From: UMGS1484 sp045593325
Lineage (GTDB): Bacteria > Bacillota > Clostridia > Oscillospirales > Acutalibacteraceae
Reading direction: 5' to 3'
Length of the DNA: 61,667 nucleotides
NCBI GenBank assembly: GCA_045593325.1
Contig: JAZNWL010000046.1
Location: forward strand, 1-61,667
Shown: piece after piece, positions 17,730-25,801 of the stretch
Layout of the letters: every line of letters begins with the position of its first letter
Numbering within the stretch: position 1 is the first letter of the stretch
The notes under the pieces: generated by a model
Told to the model about the DNA's origin: nothing
Seen by the model: the letters and a program-made list of their open reading frames with translations, nothing else
Database searches by the model: none
Program-made: the position numbers and the translations under genes

Positions 17730-18113
17730 ATGGAAGTTAAGCGGTATTCCCGCCAACGAGAAGCCATTTTAAAAAACCTGCAACATCGAACCGACCACCC
17801 TTCCGCCGACATGGTGTATGAAAGCATACGGCATGAAATTCCCAATATCAGTTTGGGAACGGTGTACAGAAATCTCAATACTCTTTCCGAAAGCGGTTCC
17901 ATTCTCCGTTTCTCGGTGGAAGGCAAAGAACGGTTCGATGGAAACATCACCCCCCACATTCACTTTGTTTGTACCCATTGCGGTGCCATTCATGATCTTT
18001 TCGATTCCTGTGTGGATGAATTTATGAGTGATGTTTCCCATCTGTTAAACTGCACCATCAGCGGTGCCAACTTAGTGTTCCGGGGCGAATGTAACCTTTG
18101 CCCACAACAATAA
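17730..18113 (+). CDS. perR: Fur-family regulator, probably the peroxide sensor PerR
   Basis: A 127-residue winged-helix repressor. The DNA-binding half contains SRQREAILKNL, HPSADMVYESIR and ISLGTVYRNLNTL. The C-terminal half has the metal-binding H-I-H-F-V-C-T-H-C-G and a last pair in CNLCPQ, giving the CxxC pairs of the structural zinc site. Assignment to PerR rather than Fur or Zur rests on the next gene being a rubrerythrin. In PerR, iron-catalysed His oxidation by peroxide releases the operator. Confidence 0.88.
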   Translation: MEVKRYSRQREAILKNLQHRTDHPSADMVYESIRHEIPNISLGTVYRNLNTLSESGSILRFSVEGKERFDGNITPHIHFVCTHCGAIHDLFDSCVDEFMSDVSHLLNCTISGANLVFRGECNLCPQQ

Positions 18114-18147
18114 AAAATAAATGATTTACTTTTGGAGGTAATTAGAA

Positions 18148-18690
18148 ATGAAAAAATTTGTATGTTCTGTATGCGGCTATGTTCACACCGGCGATTCTGC
18201 TCCCGAATTCTGCCCCCAATGCAAAGTTCCTGCTGAAAAATTCAAAGAACAAGCAGGCGAAATGGCTTGGGCTGCCGAACACGAAGTAGGCATTGCCAAA
18301 GGGGTTGACCAACGTATTATCGACGGTCTCCGCGCTAACTTCGAAGGAGAATGCTGTGAAGTTGGGATGTACCTTGCCATGGCAAGAGTTGCCCATCGCG
18401 AAGGCTATCCCGAAATCGGTTTGTACTGGGAAAAAGCAGCTTATGAAGAAGCCGAACACGCTGCAAAATTTGCTGAACTGTTGGGTGAAGTGGTTACTCC
18501 CTCCACCAAAAAGAACCTGGAAATGCGGGTAGATGCTGAAAACGGCGCCACCGCCGGCAAAACCGAACTTGCCAAACTTGCCAAAGAACTGAACCTGGAT
18601 GCCATCCACGATACCGTTCACGAAATGGCAAGAGACGAAGCCAGACACGGCAAAGCCTTTGAAGGACTGCTCAACCGTTATTTTAATTAA
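18148..18690 (+). CDS. reverse rubrerythrin (peroxide-scavenging)
   Basis: A 180-residue protein with the rubredoxin domain first (CSVCGYVHTG...CPQC, residues 5-27) and the di-iron ferritin-like domain second, the order found in clostridial reverse rubrerythrins. Di-iron ligands are seen in EGECCEVGMY, YEEAEHAAKF and MARDEARHGKAF. These proteins reduce hydrogen peroxide with electrons from NADH through rubredoxin. A GGAGG site precedes the ATG. It is 34 bases after perR and probably under PerR control. Confidence 0.93.
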   Translation: MKKFVCSVCGYVHTGDSAPEFCPQCKVPAEKFKEQAGEMAWAAEHEVGIAKGVDQRIIDGLRANFEGECCEVGMYLAMARVAHREGYPEIGLYWEKAAYEEAEHAAKFAELLGEVVTPSTKKNLEMRVDAENGATAGKTELAKLAKELNLDAIHDTVHEMARDEARHGKAFEGLLNRYFN

Positions 18691-18724
18691 AAATTTATAA
18701 ACATCATTTTGGGAGGTAATTTTC

Positions 18725-18925
18725 ATGCAAGAAAATTATATGGTTTGCAACTGTAAACAAGTTAGTTACGCCAACATCGCCGACGCTTTGGACACCCACA
18801 AATCCTTTGACAGCGTCCTCGCCGCTTTTGAAGATGTGCAAAAGGTGACCCACTGCTCCACCGGTTGCGGCGGATGCCATCAAAAAGTGCTGGATATTAT
18901 CTCCCAAATTATGATGGGACATTAA
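18725..18925 (+). CDS. small Bfd-like [2Fe-2S] protein
   Basis: A 66-residue protein with cysteines arranged C-N-C near the N terminus and CSTGCGGC near the C terminus, as in bacterioferritin-associated ferredoxins. It probably transfers electrons, and its place after rubrerythrin suggests a role in peroxide or iron handling. The gap to rubrerythrin is 34 bases with a GGAGG site, and the operon terminator follows. Confidence 0.8.
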   Translation: MQENYMVCNCKQVSYANIADALDTHKSFDSVLAAFEDVQKVTHCSTGCGGCHQKVLDIISQIMMGH

Positions 18926-18933
18926 ATTTTCAA

Positions 18934-18968
18934 AAAATTCAGGGAAGTTTTCGCTTCTCTGAATTTTT
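18934..18968 (+). terminator. terminator of the perR operon
   Basis: AATTCAG-GGAAG and CTTCTCTGAATT form a stem around TTTTCG, followed by seven Ts. Confidence 0.8.
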
Positions 18969-19010
18969 TTATTTTCCCGTAGCAAAATAGAACGGGAGGC
19001 ATGATAAACC

Positions 19011-19259
19011 ATGAAAAAAGCATTACTCATTGTATGCTGTTGTTTGGTGGGTATGTTGCTCACTGCTTGCGGCGGAGACGACAACAAAAACAACACCAGC
19101 ACCAACGGGGACTACAACAACAACCCCGGCAGTTACAACAGCACCGTCAGCAGTTATCCCGAAAATTCCACCATCCCCTCTGCCGTGGACTCCATGGTCA
19201 GCGGCGCCAAAAGCGATGTCAACAGTATGATGAGCACTGTGGAAAGCAAAATGCAATAA
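19011..19259 (+). CDS. small lipoprotein of unknown function
   Basis: An 82-residue protein with a lipoprotein signal (MKKALLIVCCCLVGMLLTAC; lipobox L-T-A-C, lipidated Cys at residue 20). The mature part is Asn/Ser/Thr-rich and low in complexity, and ends in a short amphipathic helix with regularly spaced Met/Val. GGGAGG lies about eleven bases upstream. It is a single-gene unit with its own terminator. I do not recognise the family. Confidence 0.75.
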   Translation: MKKALLIVCCCLVGMLLTACGGDDNKNNTSTNGDYNNNPGSYNSTVSSYPENSTIPSAVDSMVSGAKSDVNSMMSTVESKMQ

Positions 19260-19264
19260 CCAAA

Positions 19265-19296
19265 AAGAAAGCCTGTGTAAAAACACAGGCTTTCTT
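19265..19296 (+). terminator. terminator after the small lipoprotein gene
   Basis: AAGAAAGCCTGTGT pairs exactly with ACACAGGCTTTCTT. It also lies at the end of the convergent small regulator, so it may serve both. Confidence 0.8.
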
Positions 19297-19459
19297 ACTT
19301 TTTATATTCAATAATATCTGCAATATCGCAATCTAAAACTTGACAAATTCGTTTCAAAACATAACGATCATATCGTTTTACCTTGTTTTTGTAATACTTA
19401 TCAATGATATGATACTGTATGCCTGTACGTTTTGCCAATTCGTACCGACTAATATTCAT
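19295..19459 (-). CDS. small Cro/CI-type helix-turn-helix protein
   Basis: A 54-residue frame (MNISRYELAKRTGIQ...) matching the compact XRE fold: the Y-E-L-A-K-R-T-G-I helix-turn, then L-K-R-I-C-Q-V-L-D-C-D-I-A-D-I-I-E-Y, the usual last helix of small Cro-like repressors. The frame remains open upstream with residues that would fit an N-terminal helix (TLEKILIK), but no ATG, GTG or TTG is available there, so the true start may be a rare codon. It follows another XRE gene on the same strand. Confidence 0.6.
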   Translation of the reverse strand: MNISRYELAKRTGIQYHIIDKYYKNKVKRYDRYVLKRICQVLDCDIADIIEYKK

Positions 19460-19511
19460 TTTTATTAATATCTTTTCAAGTGTTATTGTATCATAATTAA
19501 TACTCCGTATA

Positions 19512-19718
19512 CTATTTAATGCTATCTGTCAAACCCAAAATATAATCAGCAGAGGTATGATAAAAAGAGGCTAATGCAACTACCATGTGGGTGGGAATTT
19601 CCCTCTTCCCTGTTTCATAGTTGCTATATACCCGTTGGTCAATTCCCAAATATGCTGCAACTTCTTTTTGAACCAAGTCATGGTCTTCTCGCAAATCCTT
19701 TAATCTTGGATAATACAT
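19512..19718 (-). CDS. XRE-family transcriptional regulator
   Basis: A 68-residue single-domain repressor, MYYPRLKDLREDHDLVQ..., with VAAYLGIDQRVYSNYETGKREIP as the helix-turn-helix and the typical ADYILGLTD end. The start at 19718 has GAGGTGAG just upstream; the longer frame from 19754 has no site and would run into the operator repeats. It probably controls itself and the divergent broken DUF2493 gene through 19747-19787. Confidence 0.82.
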   Translation of the reverse strand: MYYPRLKDLREDHDLVQKEVAAYLGIDQRVYSNYETGKREIPTHMVVALASFYHTSADYILGLTDSIK

Positions 19719-19746
19719 ATTACTCACCTCAAATTCAAGTATATGT

Positions 19747-19787
19747 ACTATCAAAAGATAGTATTGATTTTACTATCTTTTGATAGT
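19747..19787. promoter_or_regulatory. paired operator for the XRE regulator
   Basis: Two 16-base palindromes, ACTATC-AAAA-GATAGT (19747-19762) and ACTATC-TTTT-GATAGT (19772-19787), are 25 bases apart centre to centre. They lie between two divergent genes, which is typical of a repressor binding two adjacent major-groove faces. Confidence 0.7.
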
Positions 19788-19810
19788 AAAATAACGAATG
19801 AGGTGTTATT

Positions 19811-20220
19811 ATAACAACAAAAATTGTAGTTGCAGGATGCCGTGATTATGAAAACTATGAAGAAGCCAAGGCATTTCTTGACGGTTATTTGCAGGAACAT
19901 AAAGAAAAAACCACCCTGATTTTCCTTTCGGGTGGTTGTAAAGGTGTTGACAAATTGAGAGAGCGGTATGCATTGGAGCGAGGGTATGAAATCCACCGCT
20001 ACCCTGCCCTTTGGGAAAATACGGAAAGAAAGCTGGGCCCATTCGCAATGAAGAAATGGCAAAGGCTTGCGACCTTGTCATTTGTTTTTGGGACGGCAAA
20101 AGCCGTGGCACCAAGTCGATGATCTCCCTTGGAGAGCGATATCATAAACCCGTATTCATCAAAGGGATACGGGGGTATAAAAGTTCTTTTGCCCGGGAAG
20201 ACCCGGATCCAGCCGAATAA
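19811..20220 (+). pseudogene. frameshifted DUF2493 (SLOG-like) gene
   Basis: The first part reads K-I-V-V-A-G-C-R-D-Y (19811 to about 20010) and contains LSGGCKGVDKLRERYA. The second, in another frame, continues GKYGKKAGPIRNEEMAKA and ends with VICFWDGKSRGTKSMI. Joined, these give one DUF2493 protein, a nucleotide-binding Rossmann/SLOG family. The shift falls at the G/A run around 20008-20016, where one missing G would restore the frame. The expected ATG is ATA (19811-19813) behind GAGGTG. The 3' end overlaps the convergent hydrolase gene by about 60 bases. It could also be an assembly error, although the lost start codon argues for real decay. Confidence 0.75.
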
Positions 20221-21136
20221 GGGAAGAACCTTGATACTCCAAATCAAACAGGCTCACCCCGCGGATTTGACGGTCTTCATAGGTGGTGTAATAATACATC
20301 CCTGTTTTTCCGTTGCAACAGGAAGAATAGCGGGTGATCTCAAAATCCCGGTTCCCAATTTGCACACAGCCTTTGATTTGGGCAACGTTGTCCAGAATAT
20401 GAAAGAACTGGTTGATCCTCTCCCCTTCTTCCCCAGAAAAAACACTATTGTTTTTCACAAAGGCGGCACGGACAAATCGGGAAGCGGAAGACATGTCCCC
20501 GGGCAAACCAATGCCACCCATTCCGCAACTATAAGGAGACAAGGGTAAGTTCTTGGCAAACAGATTTTGGGGCGGCTTGGCAGTAACACCCATGTAATGA
20601 TTCAGGTGCCACCGTTGCATAGGAAAGGGCGGGTTATTGGTAAGCACTCCAATGGGATTTTCATAAACCTTCACCCCGTCTTCCACCGATTCCACCACCA
20701 AGCACCCGGTGGCGTCGGCAATCATCCAATGTAACGGCGTTGGGGGTAACTCCTTGGAAACCGAATCTCCTGTAATATTCAAATTTTCAAGTAAAGGTAT
20801 AGCTTCTTCCAGGGTTTTGCACTGCCCCAGCAAAAAAGGAATCAACTCAAAAGATGCCAGGTTGATCTTCCCTTTACAGGGGGAATGGTACACGCAGTTG
20901 TCTTTAAACCGAAGTCCCGCCATAGAAAGCCCCTGTTCATTGGTGGCTTCGTAATATAAGGGGTAATCCCCTTTGGCATACGCCATGCCGATCATGGCAT
21001 AATGAGATGGTAAATTCCGCTGATGACAAAAGGAAAAGGAGAAGTTTCGGGGTGTCACCGTCACCGCTTCTCCATAGGAAAATTCCAAATCCAGATTCCG
21101 ACCGAAATACGGGCCGTGAGAAACTGCAGTACACAT
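20159..21136 (-). CDS. choloylglycine hydrolase family (bile salt hydrolase / penicillin acylase)
   Basis: An N-terminal-nucleophile amidase. The start at 21136 gives Met-Cys, and Cys2 becomes the nucleophile after Met removal; AAGGAG is nine bases upstream. The frame extends three codons further, but that ATG abuts the site and would bury the Cys. Also visible are GRNLDLE (oxyanion Arg/Asp), LTNNPPFPMQ (the catalytic Asn region) and GLPGDMSSASRFVR with the family Arg. It has 325 residues, the family size. It could deconjugate bile salts or cleave another linear amide; sequence alone cannot say which. It has no signal peptide, so it is cytoplasmic. Confidence 0.9.
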   Translation of the reverse strand: MCTAVSHGPYFGRNLDLEFSYGEAVTVTPRNFSFSFCHQRNLPSHYAMIGMAYAKGDYPLYYEATNEQGLSMAGLRFKDNCVYHSPCKGKINLASFELIPFLLGQCKTLEEAIPLLENLNITGDSVSKELPPTPLHWMIADATGCLVVESVEDGVKVYENPIGVLTNNPPFPMQRWHLNHYMGVTAKPPQNLFAKNLPLSPYSCGMGGIGLPGDMSSASRFVRAAFVKNNSVFSGEEGERINQFFHILDNVAQIKGCVQIGNRDFEITRYSSCCNGKTGMYYYTTYEDRQIRGVSLFDLEYQGSSLIRLDPGLPGQKNFYTPVSL

Positions 21137-21181
21137 CCAAAACATCTCCTTTTTCTTTTAGTATGTCCTAAAAGACAGGAT

Positions 21182-22354
21182 TTATTTTGTTAATAAACAA
21201 ACACATTCCACGTGGGTTGTGTGAGGGAACATATCCACCGGGGTGATGGATTTCACCTGATATCCCCCTTGGGTTAAATATTTCAAGTCCCGTGCCAGGG
21301 TTTCGGGGTTACATGAAATATACACCACCCGTTTGGGAGCCAGGGTACAAAGGCTGTCAATAAACTTTCGGCTGCTGCCGGCACGGGGCGGGTCCATCAT
21401 GACCACGTCCACCTGTTCCCCATTTTCTGCCAATTCTTCCATAAATTCTCCCGCATCGCCGCAAATGAAACGGGCATTTTTCACCTTGTTTTCTTTGGCA
21501 TTGGCAATGGCATCCCGCACGGCATCGGGGTTGAGTTCCACCCCGGTAACAAATCCGCAATGGGGAGATGCCGCAAGACCAATGGTTCCCACCCCGCAAT
21601 AGGCATCCAGCAAGGTGGAGTTGGGGGTCAAGCCGGCGGCTTTGATGGCTAAATTGTAAAGGATTTCGGTTTGCACGGGGTTGATTTGATAAAAGGACGC
21701 GGCAGAGATGCGAAACCGCATACCACACAATTCATCGGTGATATACCCTTTCCCAAACAGTACCTTTTCCTGTTTGCCCAACACCAGACTGGTAGGACCG
21801 TTATTGATATTCTGAATGACCGTTTGGATGTTGGGGAACCGTTCCAAAAGCCCTTTCAGGAAGGCATTTTTCCCGGGGAACGCAGGGTTGCCCGTTACCA
21901 GCACCACCATAATTTCATTGGTGGCAAAACCCCGTTTCACCAAAATGTGTCGCAAAAACCCCTTTTTGGTATAGGGATTATAAGCACTCATGTGAAAAGA
22001 GGGCATTTGTTTTCGGATATACACAATGATTTCATCGGCAATTTTATCTTCCAACTGGCAGGAATCCACCGCAACAATGCGATGAGAACCCGATTGATAC
22101 ACCCCGGAAATCAAATTGCCCCGACGGTCCTGCCCGAAGGCGGCCTGGACTTTGTTTCGGTAGTGGTAAGGGTTGTCCATCCCAATGATTTTATTCACTT
22201 TACCGTATCGTCCGCACAGCCGTTTCACCAGGGCTTGTTTATGAATCAGTTGGCGGTCATAGGACAAATTCTGCATTTGACAGCCACCGCATTTTTTATA
22301 AACACGACATGGCGGATATTCCATTATAGGGGATTGTTTCCCATTCATTTCCAT
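21182..22354 (-). CDS. TrmA/RlmD-family RNA (uracil-5-)-methyltransferase, form without TRAM domain
   Basis: SAM-dependent methylation of a uridine in rRNA or tRNA. [4Fe-4S] ligands are in C-R-V-Y-K-K-C-G-G-C (about 15-24 from the chosen start), with a later Cys in VDSCQLED. The SAM site is LLDAYCGVGTIGL, and the catalytic Cys lies in VYISCNPETLARD with MDPPRAG before it. The start at 22354 follows TGGAGG; an earlier ATG at 22417 has no site. The chain begins almost at the cluster, so the usual N-terminal TRAM domain is missing. A second, full-length family member lies at 24431-25801. Confidence 0.9.
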   Translation of the reverse strand: MEMNGKQSPIMEYPPCRVYKKCGGCQMQNLSYDRQLIHKQALVKRLCGRYGKVNKIIGMDNPYHYRNKVQAAFGQDRRGNLISGVYQSGSHRIVAVDSCQLEDKIADEIIVYIRKQMPSFHMSAYNPYTKKGFLRHILVKRGFATNEIMVVLVTGNPAFPGKNAFLKGLLERFPNIQTVIQNINNGPTSLVLGKQEKVLFGKGYITDELCGMRFRISAASFYQINPVQTEILYNLAIKAAGLTPNSTLLDAYCGVGTIGLAASPHCGFVTGVELNPDAVRDAIANAKENKVKNARFICGDAGEFMEELAENGEQVDVVMMDPPRAGSSRKFIDSLCTLAPKRVVYISCNPETLARDLKYLTQGGYQVKSITPVDMFPHTTHVECVCLLTK

Positions 22355-22393
22355 TGTTTCCTCCAATCTACCAGCCAAAAACAACCATCTGTT

Positions 22394-22402
22394 TGTTATA
22401 AT
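22394..22402 (+). promoter_or_regulatory. extended -10 promoter of the SH3/cysteine-peptidase gene
   Basis: TGTTATAAT is a perfect extended -10; no clear -35 is visible. It is 33 bases ahead of the TTG start at 22436. Confidence 0.5.
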
Positions 22403-22435
22403 GGATTTACTTTTCAAAAGAAAGGATGGATTGAT

Positions 22436-23407
22436 TTGAAAAGACGAATATGTGTATTATTTGTTGTATTCACACTGATTCTCACCATTTTACCCACCCA
22501 AGCATTTGCCGCAACCATTCCCCCTGCCGGAAGAGTAACCACTGCCTCCACAGGGCTGAACATCCGAAGTGCCGCCTCAACCGCTTCCACAATTATAGGG
22601 AAACTATCCAAAGGCGCAACCGTGACCTTGCTTTCTCAAAGTGGAAATTGGTATAAAGTTCAATATGGAACCACAGCCATCGGTTACTGTTCGGCAGATT
22701 TTATCACCCCGTTGACCAACAGCAAAAAAATGACCGTCGCCATTACCGACGGGGTATTAAACATCCGTAGTGGAGCCGGCACAAACTATGCCATTCAAAG
22801 CACCCTTACCAAAGGCAGCCAAGTGATTCGGCTTTCCACCACCGGGAATTGGAGCCGTATTTTATATAACGGAACCAACATCGGATATGTAAGCAGTACT
22901 TATTTATCTGAAACTACCGCACCGTCTGTTTCCACCGGCAGCGTTTCTCTGAAAGTTCCCAAGTATTTGCAAACCGACAGCCGTTGGTCTCATGTGAAAT
23001 TAGGAAACAGCAGTGCCACCATAGGAAAATCCGGTTGCGCTACCACTTCTCTTGCTATGACAGAATCGTACCGTTTGGGCGTAACAAAAACACCTGCTCA
23101 AATGGCAAAAACCTTGTCTTATACCTCGAGCGGTTCGGTATATTGGCCTTCCCACTATGCCCAAACCACCAATAGCGCCAATTATCTGACCTTTATTTAC
23201 AATCAATTAAAATCGGGAAAACCGGTGATTTTAGGGTTAAAAAGCAACCAAAACAGTATGCATTTTGTAGTAATAACAGGCTGTAACGGTTCCACCGCCT
23301 CTGCCGCTAATTTTACAGTAAACGACCCGGGATCTTCCGGCCGTACCAAACTTTCCCAAGTGCTTTCGGTTTACCCCAACTTTTATAAAATGTTATGGGT
23401 AAAATAA
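22436..23407 (+). CDS. secreted protein with two SH3 domains and a C39-like cysteine peptidase domain
   Basis: A 323-residue protein. The start is a TTG with AAAGGA eight bases upstream; the open frame continues far upstream but only as the shadow of the opposite gene. A signal peptide ends at about residue 25 (TQAFA). Two bacterial SH3 repeats follow (about 32-90 and 97-160; each has G-x-L-N-I-R-S-x-A). The C-terminal half (about 175-323) is a papain/C39-like domain with probable nucleophile Cys in GKSGCATTSLAM and His in MHFVVITGCNG. Such proteins usually act on the wall or on surface peptides. A repeat element follows the stop. Confidence 0.85.
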   Translation: MKRRICVLFVVFTLILTILPTQAFAATIPPAGRVTTASTGLNIRSAASTASTIIGKLSKGATVTLLSQSGNWYKVQYGTTAIGYCSADFITPLTNSKKMTVAITDGVLNIRSGAGTNYAIQSTLTKGSQVIRLSTTGNWSRILYNGTNIGYVSSTYLSETTAPSVSTGSVSLKVPKYLQTDSRWSHVKLGNSSATIGKSGCATTSLAMTESYRLGVTKTPAQMAKTLSYTSSGSVYWPSHYAQTTNSANYLTFIYNQLKSGKPVILGLKSNQNSMHFVVITGCNGSTASAANFTVNDPGSSGRTKLSQVLSVYPNFYKMLWVK

Positions 23408-23419
23408 CCAAACAATTCT

Positions 23420-23717
23420 CAACGGGTAGCGTTGCTACCCGTTGCAGGTTGTCGAAGAAAATAATTTTCGGCAACCTGGTAGACTTTCGAGAAAGGTGCA
23501 GGATGGCGTTTTCTTTGACCCGAAGGAGTACGGTGGTACTTCGAGAGGTCAAAAAAACGACAAATAGACACAAAATTGGGGAGAATTCGATATTCTCCTC
23601 TCAATTTTTTATCATCTGCACTTCCGATGTTCTTGACTTATTTTTCATTTTTGAAATTGTGTCTATGTTCCTGTGCCTTTATCGACAGTCTGAAACGGGT
23701 AGCGTTGCTACCCGTTG
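23420..23717 (+). repeat. intergenic repeat element, copy B
   Basis: The core (23481-23691, 211 bp) has terminal inverted repeats at 23481-23502 and 23670-23691 (18 of 22 positions match). An extra hairpin of CAGGTTG type lies at 23445-23478. The whole is flanked by a duplicated palindrome, AACGGGTAGC-GTT-GCTACCCGTT, at 23420-23444 and 23694-23717; the second copy is followed by five Ts and looks like a terminator. Order and size match copy A although most bases differ. Confidence 0.8.
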
Positions 23718-23720
23718 TTT

Positions 23721-24437
23721 TTATTGAATGGAAGGCAGTTGATGGAAAAAGGCTTGCAACTGCTGAAACGTACCGTGGTTATATTCCTTTTCAAATCCTT
23801 CTTTTTCATGTTCTAAAATATCGGTAAGCAAAAAGGTTTGCACGCCTAAATTCCCTGCAGGCATATCGTCGTTGATGTCGTTGCCCACCATCATGCTTTC
23901 TTCAGGGGTAAACCCTGCGGTTTTCATTACTTCTTCATAATAGCCCAAAACAGGTTTGCAAAAATGACTGTTTTCATAAGAGGTGACCACCGCAAAATCG
24001 TCACAGGTCAGCCCCAACCAGGAAAGCCGTTCTTTTACCCCCACCATAGGGAAAATAGGATTGGTGGCAAGGGATAAGGTGTATCCCTTATTCTTCAAGC
24101 CATCCACCATATTCCGCAGGTTCCGTTCTTCCCGCAGAGTAGCACGAACCCCTTTGAATTCCTGGGTGTAAAAACTGTCCATCTGTTCTTCAATTTTGGA
24201 AATATCCCCCAACCCAAAGGTGGCAAAGGTTTTCCAGAATACGTCCCGATTGGTTTGACTGCCATCGTTTTTAAGCATGGCGTAAGTCCCTGCCCAAACG
24301 GCTTTCACCGACAGTTCAGGGTCATAACCCAACGTCGCCATTTTTTGCCCCAAAAGTTTCATATACGCTTTCACAAAATCGTCAAAACTCAAGGCAAGTA
24401 AGGTACCATCCAAATCAAACATAATGTGCTTTAACAT
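23721..24437 (-). CDS. HAD-superfamily hydrolase
   Basis: A 238-residue phosphatase of the HAD fold. Motif I is FDLDGTLL (both Asp present), motif II lies in LSLATNPIFP, the motif III Lys is in HFCKPVLGYYEE, and motif IV is GNDINDDMPAG. The cap is helical (C1 type). The start at 24437 has AAGGAG and overlaps the methyltransferase stop by seven bases; the frame upstream is a shadow. The substrate cannot be deduced. It is the last gene of a run with the methyltransferase and the two U32 genes. Confidence 0.88.
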   Translation of the reverse strand: MLKHIMFDLDGTLLALSFDDFVKAYMKLLGQKMATLGYDPELSVKAVWAGTYAMLKNDGSQTNRDVFWKTFATFGLGDISKIEEQMDSFYTQEFKGVRATLREERNLRNMVDGLKNKGYTLSLATNPIFPMVGVKERLSWLGLTCDDFAVVTSYENSHFCKPVLGYYEEVMKTAGFTPEESMMVGNDINDDMPAGNLGVQTFLLTDILEHEKEGFEKEYNHGTFQQLQAFFHQLPSIQ

Positions 24438-25801
24438 AAAGGTTCTCCTTCTTTTTGAAACCATGCGACAGTTTCCACGTGGGGGGTGCGGGGGAACATA
24501 TCCACCGCGGTGGCTTCTTTCATATAATATCCCAATTCCTGCAAATAGGCGGCGTCTCTGGCAAGGGTGGCGGGGTCGCAGGAAATGTAGACCAGCCGCT
24601 TGGGGGTAAATTGGATTGCGATGGTTTCCAGCACTTGTTGATCGCACCCTTTACGGGGCGGGTCCACAAACACCACCGTGGGGGTTACCCCTCTTTTTGC
24701 CAGAAGTTTTGCGGCTTCGGCGGCATCCATACACAAAAACTCCGCATTGGTTTTTCCCATGTTGGCGGCATTTCCTTTGGCGTTTTCCACCGCTTGGGGA
24801 ACCACTTCCACCCCGATGAGGTTGCCTGCCTGTTTGCCTGCACAAAACCCTACGGCGCCTGTGCCGCAATACAGGTCAACCACCGTATCTTCCGCTGTCA
24901 CTTTGGCATAGTCAGCGGCACGTTGGAACAGCAATGCCGCCCCCTTGGGGTTCACCTGATAAAAGGAATGGGCAGACAAGGTAAAGGGAACGTCCATCAA
25001 CAGGTCGGTGATGGTATCTTTCCCGTATATACAATGAATTTCATTCCCCAATATTACATTGGTAGGCTGTTTGTTCACGTTCACCATGATACTTTTCACC
25101 ATGGGGCAAGCCTGACGTAACGATTCTATCAGTTTTTGTTGATGGGGCAAGGTATTCTTGGTTGCCACCACACAAACCATGATCTCCTTGGTGGCAAAGC
25201 CCATGCGAAGGTAAAAGTGCCGTAACAAGCCTTTTCCCGTTTGGCTGTTATACACCGAAACCCCATACTGCTTTACGTAGTGTAAAAAGGCATCGCAAAG
25301 CAAATCAAACTCTTTGGGTTGCAATCCGCATCCCTTCACGGGCACAATTCTGTGACTTTTTGGAGCATAAAATCCCAGCACGGGATTTCCGTCTTTATCC
25401 AGACCAATGGGATATTGGGCTTTATTCCGATATCCCACCGTTATGGGAGAAGGCAGAATCTCGCCCGCTCGGCAGGATACCCCGCCCAAACGTTCCAGAC
25501 AGTCGTTCACCCGTTTTAATTTAATTGCACATTCCGCTTCATAGGATATATGCCGATAGCAACAACCACCGCAAGGTTTCCACACGGCGCAATCGGGAGA
25601 AATCCGGCTGCCCGAAGGGGTCAACACTTCTTCCAGATGCCCGACAGCATAGGATTTGGTGGTTTTAATAATCTTCACCCGCACCACGTCCCCGGGGGCG
25701 GTGTGAGGTACAAATACCGCACAGCCTTCGTGGCGACCAATGCCGTTGCCCTCGTGGGTCATATCCACAATGGACAGTTCTATGATATCATTCTTTTTCA
25801 T
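24431..25801 (-). CDS. rlmD: 23S rRNA (uracil-5-)-methyltransferase RlmD family
   Basis: A 456-residue protein with an N-terminal TRAM RNA-binding domain (about 1-60) and [4Fe-4S] cysteines in C-A-V-W-K-P-C-G-G-C plus a later GCGLQ. The SAM motif is VVDLYCGTGAVGF, and the catalytic region includes FVDPPRKGC and VYISCDPATLARD. It is the longer paralogue of the gene at 21182. In Firmicutes one enzyme can make both m5U747 and m5U1939; which target this one has is unknown. It overlaps the upstream U32 gene by 14 bases. Confidence 0.9.
   Translation of the reverse strand: MKKNDIIELSIVDMTHEGNGIGRHEGCAVFVPHTAPGDVVRVKIIKTTKSYAVGHLEEVLTPSGSRISPDCAVWKPCGGCCYRHISYEAECAIKLKRVNDCLERLGGVSCRAGEILPSPITVGYRNKAQYPIGLDKDGNPVLGFYAPKSHRIVPVKGCGLQPKEFDLLCDAFLHYVKQYGVSVYNSQTGKGLLRHFYLRMGFATKEIMVCVVATKNTLPHQQKLIESLRQACPMVKSIMVNVNKQPTNVILGNEIHCIYGKDTITDLLMDVPFTLSAHSFYQVNPKGAALLFQRAADYAKVTAEDTVVDLYCGTGAVGFCAGKQAGNLIGVEVVPQAVENAKGNAANMGKTNAEFLCMDAAEAAKLLAKRGVTPTVVFVDPPRKGCDQQVLETIAIQFTPKRLVYISCDPATLARDAAYLQELGYYMKEATAVDMFPRTPHVETVAWFQKEGEPLC

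Noticed and set aside
20005..20020. Programmed -1 ribosomal frameshift in the DUF2493 gene
   Set aside because: The G/A run is not in the X-XXY-YYZ frame and there is no obvious pseudoknot; the lost ATG also argues for decay.
21671..22435. A long 5' extension of the SH3/peptidase gene
   Set aside because: It is opposite the methyltransferase gene and has no signal peptide or start site; the true start is the TTG at 22436 after AAAGGA.
23721..24647. A 70-residue N-terminal extension on the HAD gene
   Set aside because: It lies in another frame of the methyltransferase gene; HAD motif I begins right after the ATG at 24437, which has its own site.
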